A DNA stretch of 64,000 nt from Mycolicibacter sp. MU0083 (GTDB taxonomy: Bacteria > Actinomycetota > Actinomycetes > Mycobacteriales > Mycobacteriaceae), in NCBI RefSeq assembly GCF_963378075.1, contig NZ_OY726394.1:1860001-1924000 (forward strand), given 5' to 3'. A program made the position numbers and the translations under genes. The notes below the pieces were generated by a model. That model saw only the letters and a list, made by a program, of their open reading frames with translations. It did not search any database and had not been told where the DNA came from. This document shows positions 63,212-64,000 of this stretch, in pieces. The first letter of the stretch is position 1. Each line of letters opens with the position of its first letter.

Positions 63212-64000
63212 TCAGCGGGTAGCCATCATCCGTGCCACCGTGCGCATGACTACCCGGCCGGCATTGCGCCGTATTCGAGCGGGTAACGGTACGGAGTTGG
63301 GTAGCTGGGGGCCAGGCCCCAACCGGGGAAACAGCGCCAACGCATTGGTGCGCTCGATGGCAGTGCGCGTGCCGGGATCCAGCGGATAGTTCTCCAGGTC
63401 GGCCGCGAACAATTGTGAGGCGGCCAACGGGGCGAACGGCCAATCCGAACCGAACGTGACGTGGCCCGGCTTGGCGAAAGCCAACAGACTGGGCAGGGCG
63501 GCGGGGCTGGAGGACAGTGCGGTGTCGAAGTAGAAGTCCGCGAAGTCATCGAGGCTGTCGGCGGGGCTGGCACCGGTATCGCCTAGCAGGGATACCGCCA
63601 TCCGGTGGGCCGCGTAGGGCACAAATCCGCCGCCATGGCTGAGCATGAATTTGATGTTCGGATAGCGGCGTTTGATTCCGTTGCGTACCAACAGGTATGC
63701 GGCGCGGGTGGTGTCGAGTAGAAAATCCGCGGCAAACGCGGGAATCCCGTCGACCCCGCGTCCGGGCAGATGAGCAGGGTGGATGAACACCACAGCCGCG
63801 CGAGCGTCGAGTGCGGCGAACAGGTCGTCCTGTCCCGGCCGGCCGAGGTAGGTCCCCGAACTGTTGGCCAGCAGTACCACCCCGTCGGCGCCGAGGACAT
63901 CGAGGGCCCGGATGGCTTCGTCGACCGCGGCATCGACATGGGGCAGTGGCACGGTGGCGAAGAAGCCGAACCGGGCGGGGTGCTCGGCGACCAGTGCCGC
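63212..64000 (-). CDS. amidohydrolase (ACMSD-like), 5' end beyond window
   Basis: 263 residues seen, open to the window edge, so the N-terminal part with the first metal-binding HxH is missing. Visible: VFIHPAHL (His ligand), LSHGGGFVPY (second His) and FGSDWPF with the catalytic Asp, the amidohydrolase_2 pattern of aminocarboxymuconate-semialdehyde decarboxylase-like enzymes. It ends 7 nt after the TetR gene in convergent orientation. Likely a decarboxylase or hydrolase for a ring-cleavage or similar acid; the substrate is unknown. Confidence 0.85.
   Translation of the reverse strand, partial: AALVAEHPARFGFFATVPLPHVDAAVDEAIRALDVLGADGVVLLANSSGTYLGRPGQDDLFAALDARAAVVFIHPAHLPGRGVDGIPAFAADFLLDTTRAAYLLVRNGIKRRYPNIKFMLSHGGGFVPYAAHRMAVSLLGDTGASPADSLDDFADFYFDTALSSSPAALPSLLAFAKPGHVTFGSDWPFAPLAASQLFAADLENYPLDPGTRTAIERTNALALFPRLGPGPQLPNSVPLPARIRRNAGRVVMRTVARMMATR

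Overview
This window comes from a mycobacterium. Evidence is high G+C coding, frequent GTG/TTG starts, chains of 4-bp start/stop overlaps, and a gene order that tracks the M. tuberculosis Rv1658-Rv1713 neighbourhood: argG-argH, an Rv1667c/68c-type ABC-F gene, an Rv1683-type fusion, mpg, tyrS, tlyA, nadK, recN, steA, mctB, pyrG, a Nudix gene, xerD, parA, scpA, scpB, rluB, cmk and der. A complete rRNA operon sits directly downstream of tyrS. That is the place of the second (rrnB) operon of many non-tuberculous mycobacteria; M. tuberculosis lacks an operon there. The 16S helix-18 region (about 11628-11690) is of the long type and recalls the M. terrae complex (Mycolicibacter). That species-level guess is from memory only.

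Layout. 1-10.8 kb: end of arginine biosynthesis, MPT63-like secreted antigen, M15 peptidase, ABC-F ATPase, hydrolase/AMP-ligase-like fusion, Trm112-like protein, mpg and tyrS. 10.8-16.5 kb: rrn promoter, antitermination leader, 16S, 23S, 5S and a strong terminator, with no spacer tRNAs. 16.6-34.8 kb: conserved housekeeping block, mostly co-oriented and tightly overlapping, covering a HAD phosphatase fusion, rRNA methylation and pseudouridylation, NAD kinase, recombination repair, cell division (SteA/MctB), CTP synthesis, chromosome organisation (XerD, ParA-like, ScpAB), CMP kinase and Der. 34.8-37.7 kb: a secreted protein, a TauE/SafE permease and a patatin-like lipase.

At 37.94 kb a tRNA-Pro(GGG) gene marks the start of an accessory region. 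Just behind it lie a truncated tyrosine integrase, a perfect 21-bp inverted repeat, a small PD-(D/E)XK-like protein, tiny orphan ORFs, a 1161-residue P-loop NTPase with an N-terminal nuclease-like domain (STAND/Avs-like layout, visibly lower G+C), a DNA methyltransferase and a frameshifted methyltransferase. From 46 to 53 kb there are a type VII secretion substrate followed by an NlpC/P60 hydrolase and a secreted sensor-like protein, a DnaB-like ATPase that has lost its Walker lysine, an inactive-looking trypsin-like protein, a DEDDh exonuclease, and a divergent ARPP-1 / XRE-regulator pair with palindromic operators.

53-64 kb holds a molybdopterin oxidoreductase, an MpaB/DUF2236 oxygenase-like protein, a translationally coupled three-gene DNA-processing operon (Rad50/SMC-like ATPase with a zinc hook, a small helical protein, a Pif1-like helicase with C-terminal BRCT), an SDR/TetR divergent pair with a three-copy operator, and a truncated amidohydrolase at the right edge. 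The best candidates for an undescribed system are the three-gene ATPase/helicase operon (56.4-61.6 kb), the STAND-like NTPase with its methyltransferases (39.9-45.1 kb), and the ARPP-1 pair (51.0-52.9 kb).
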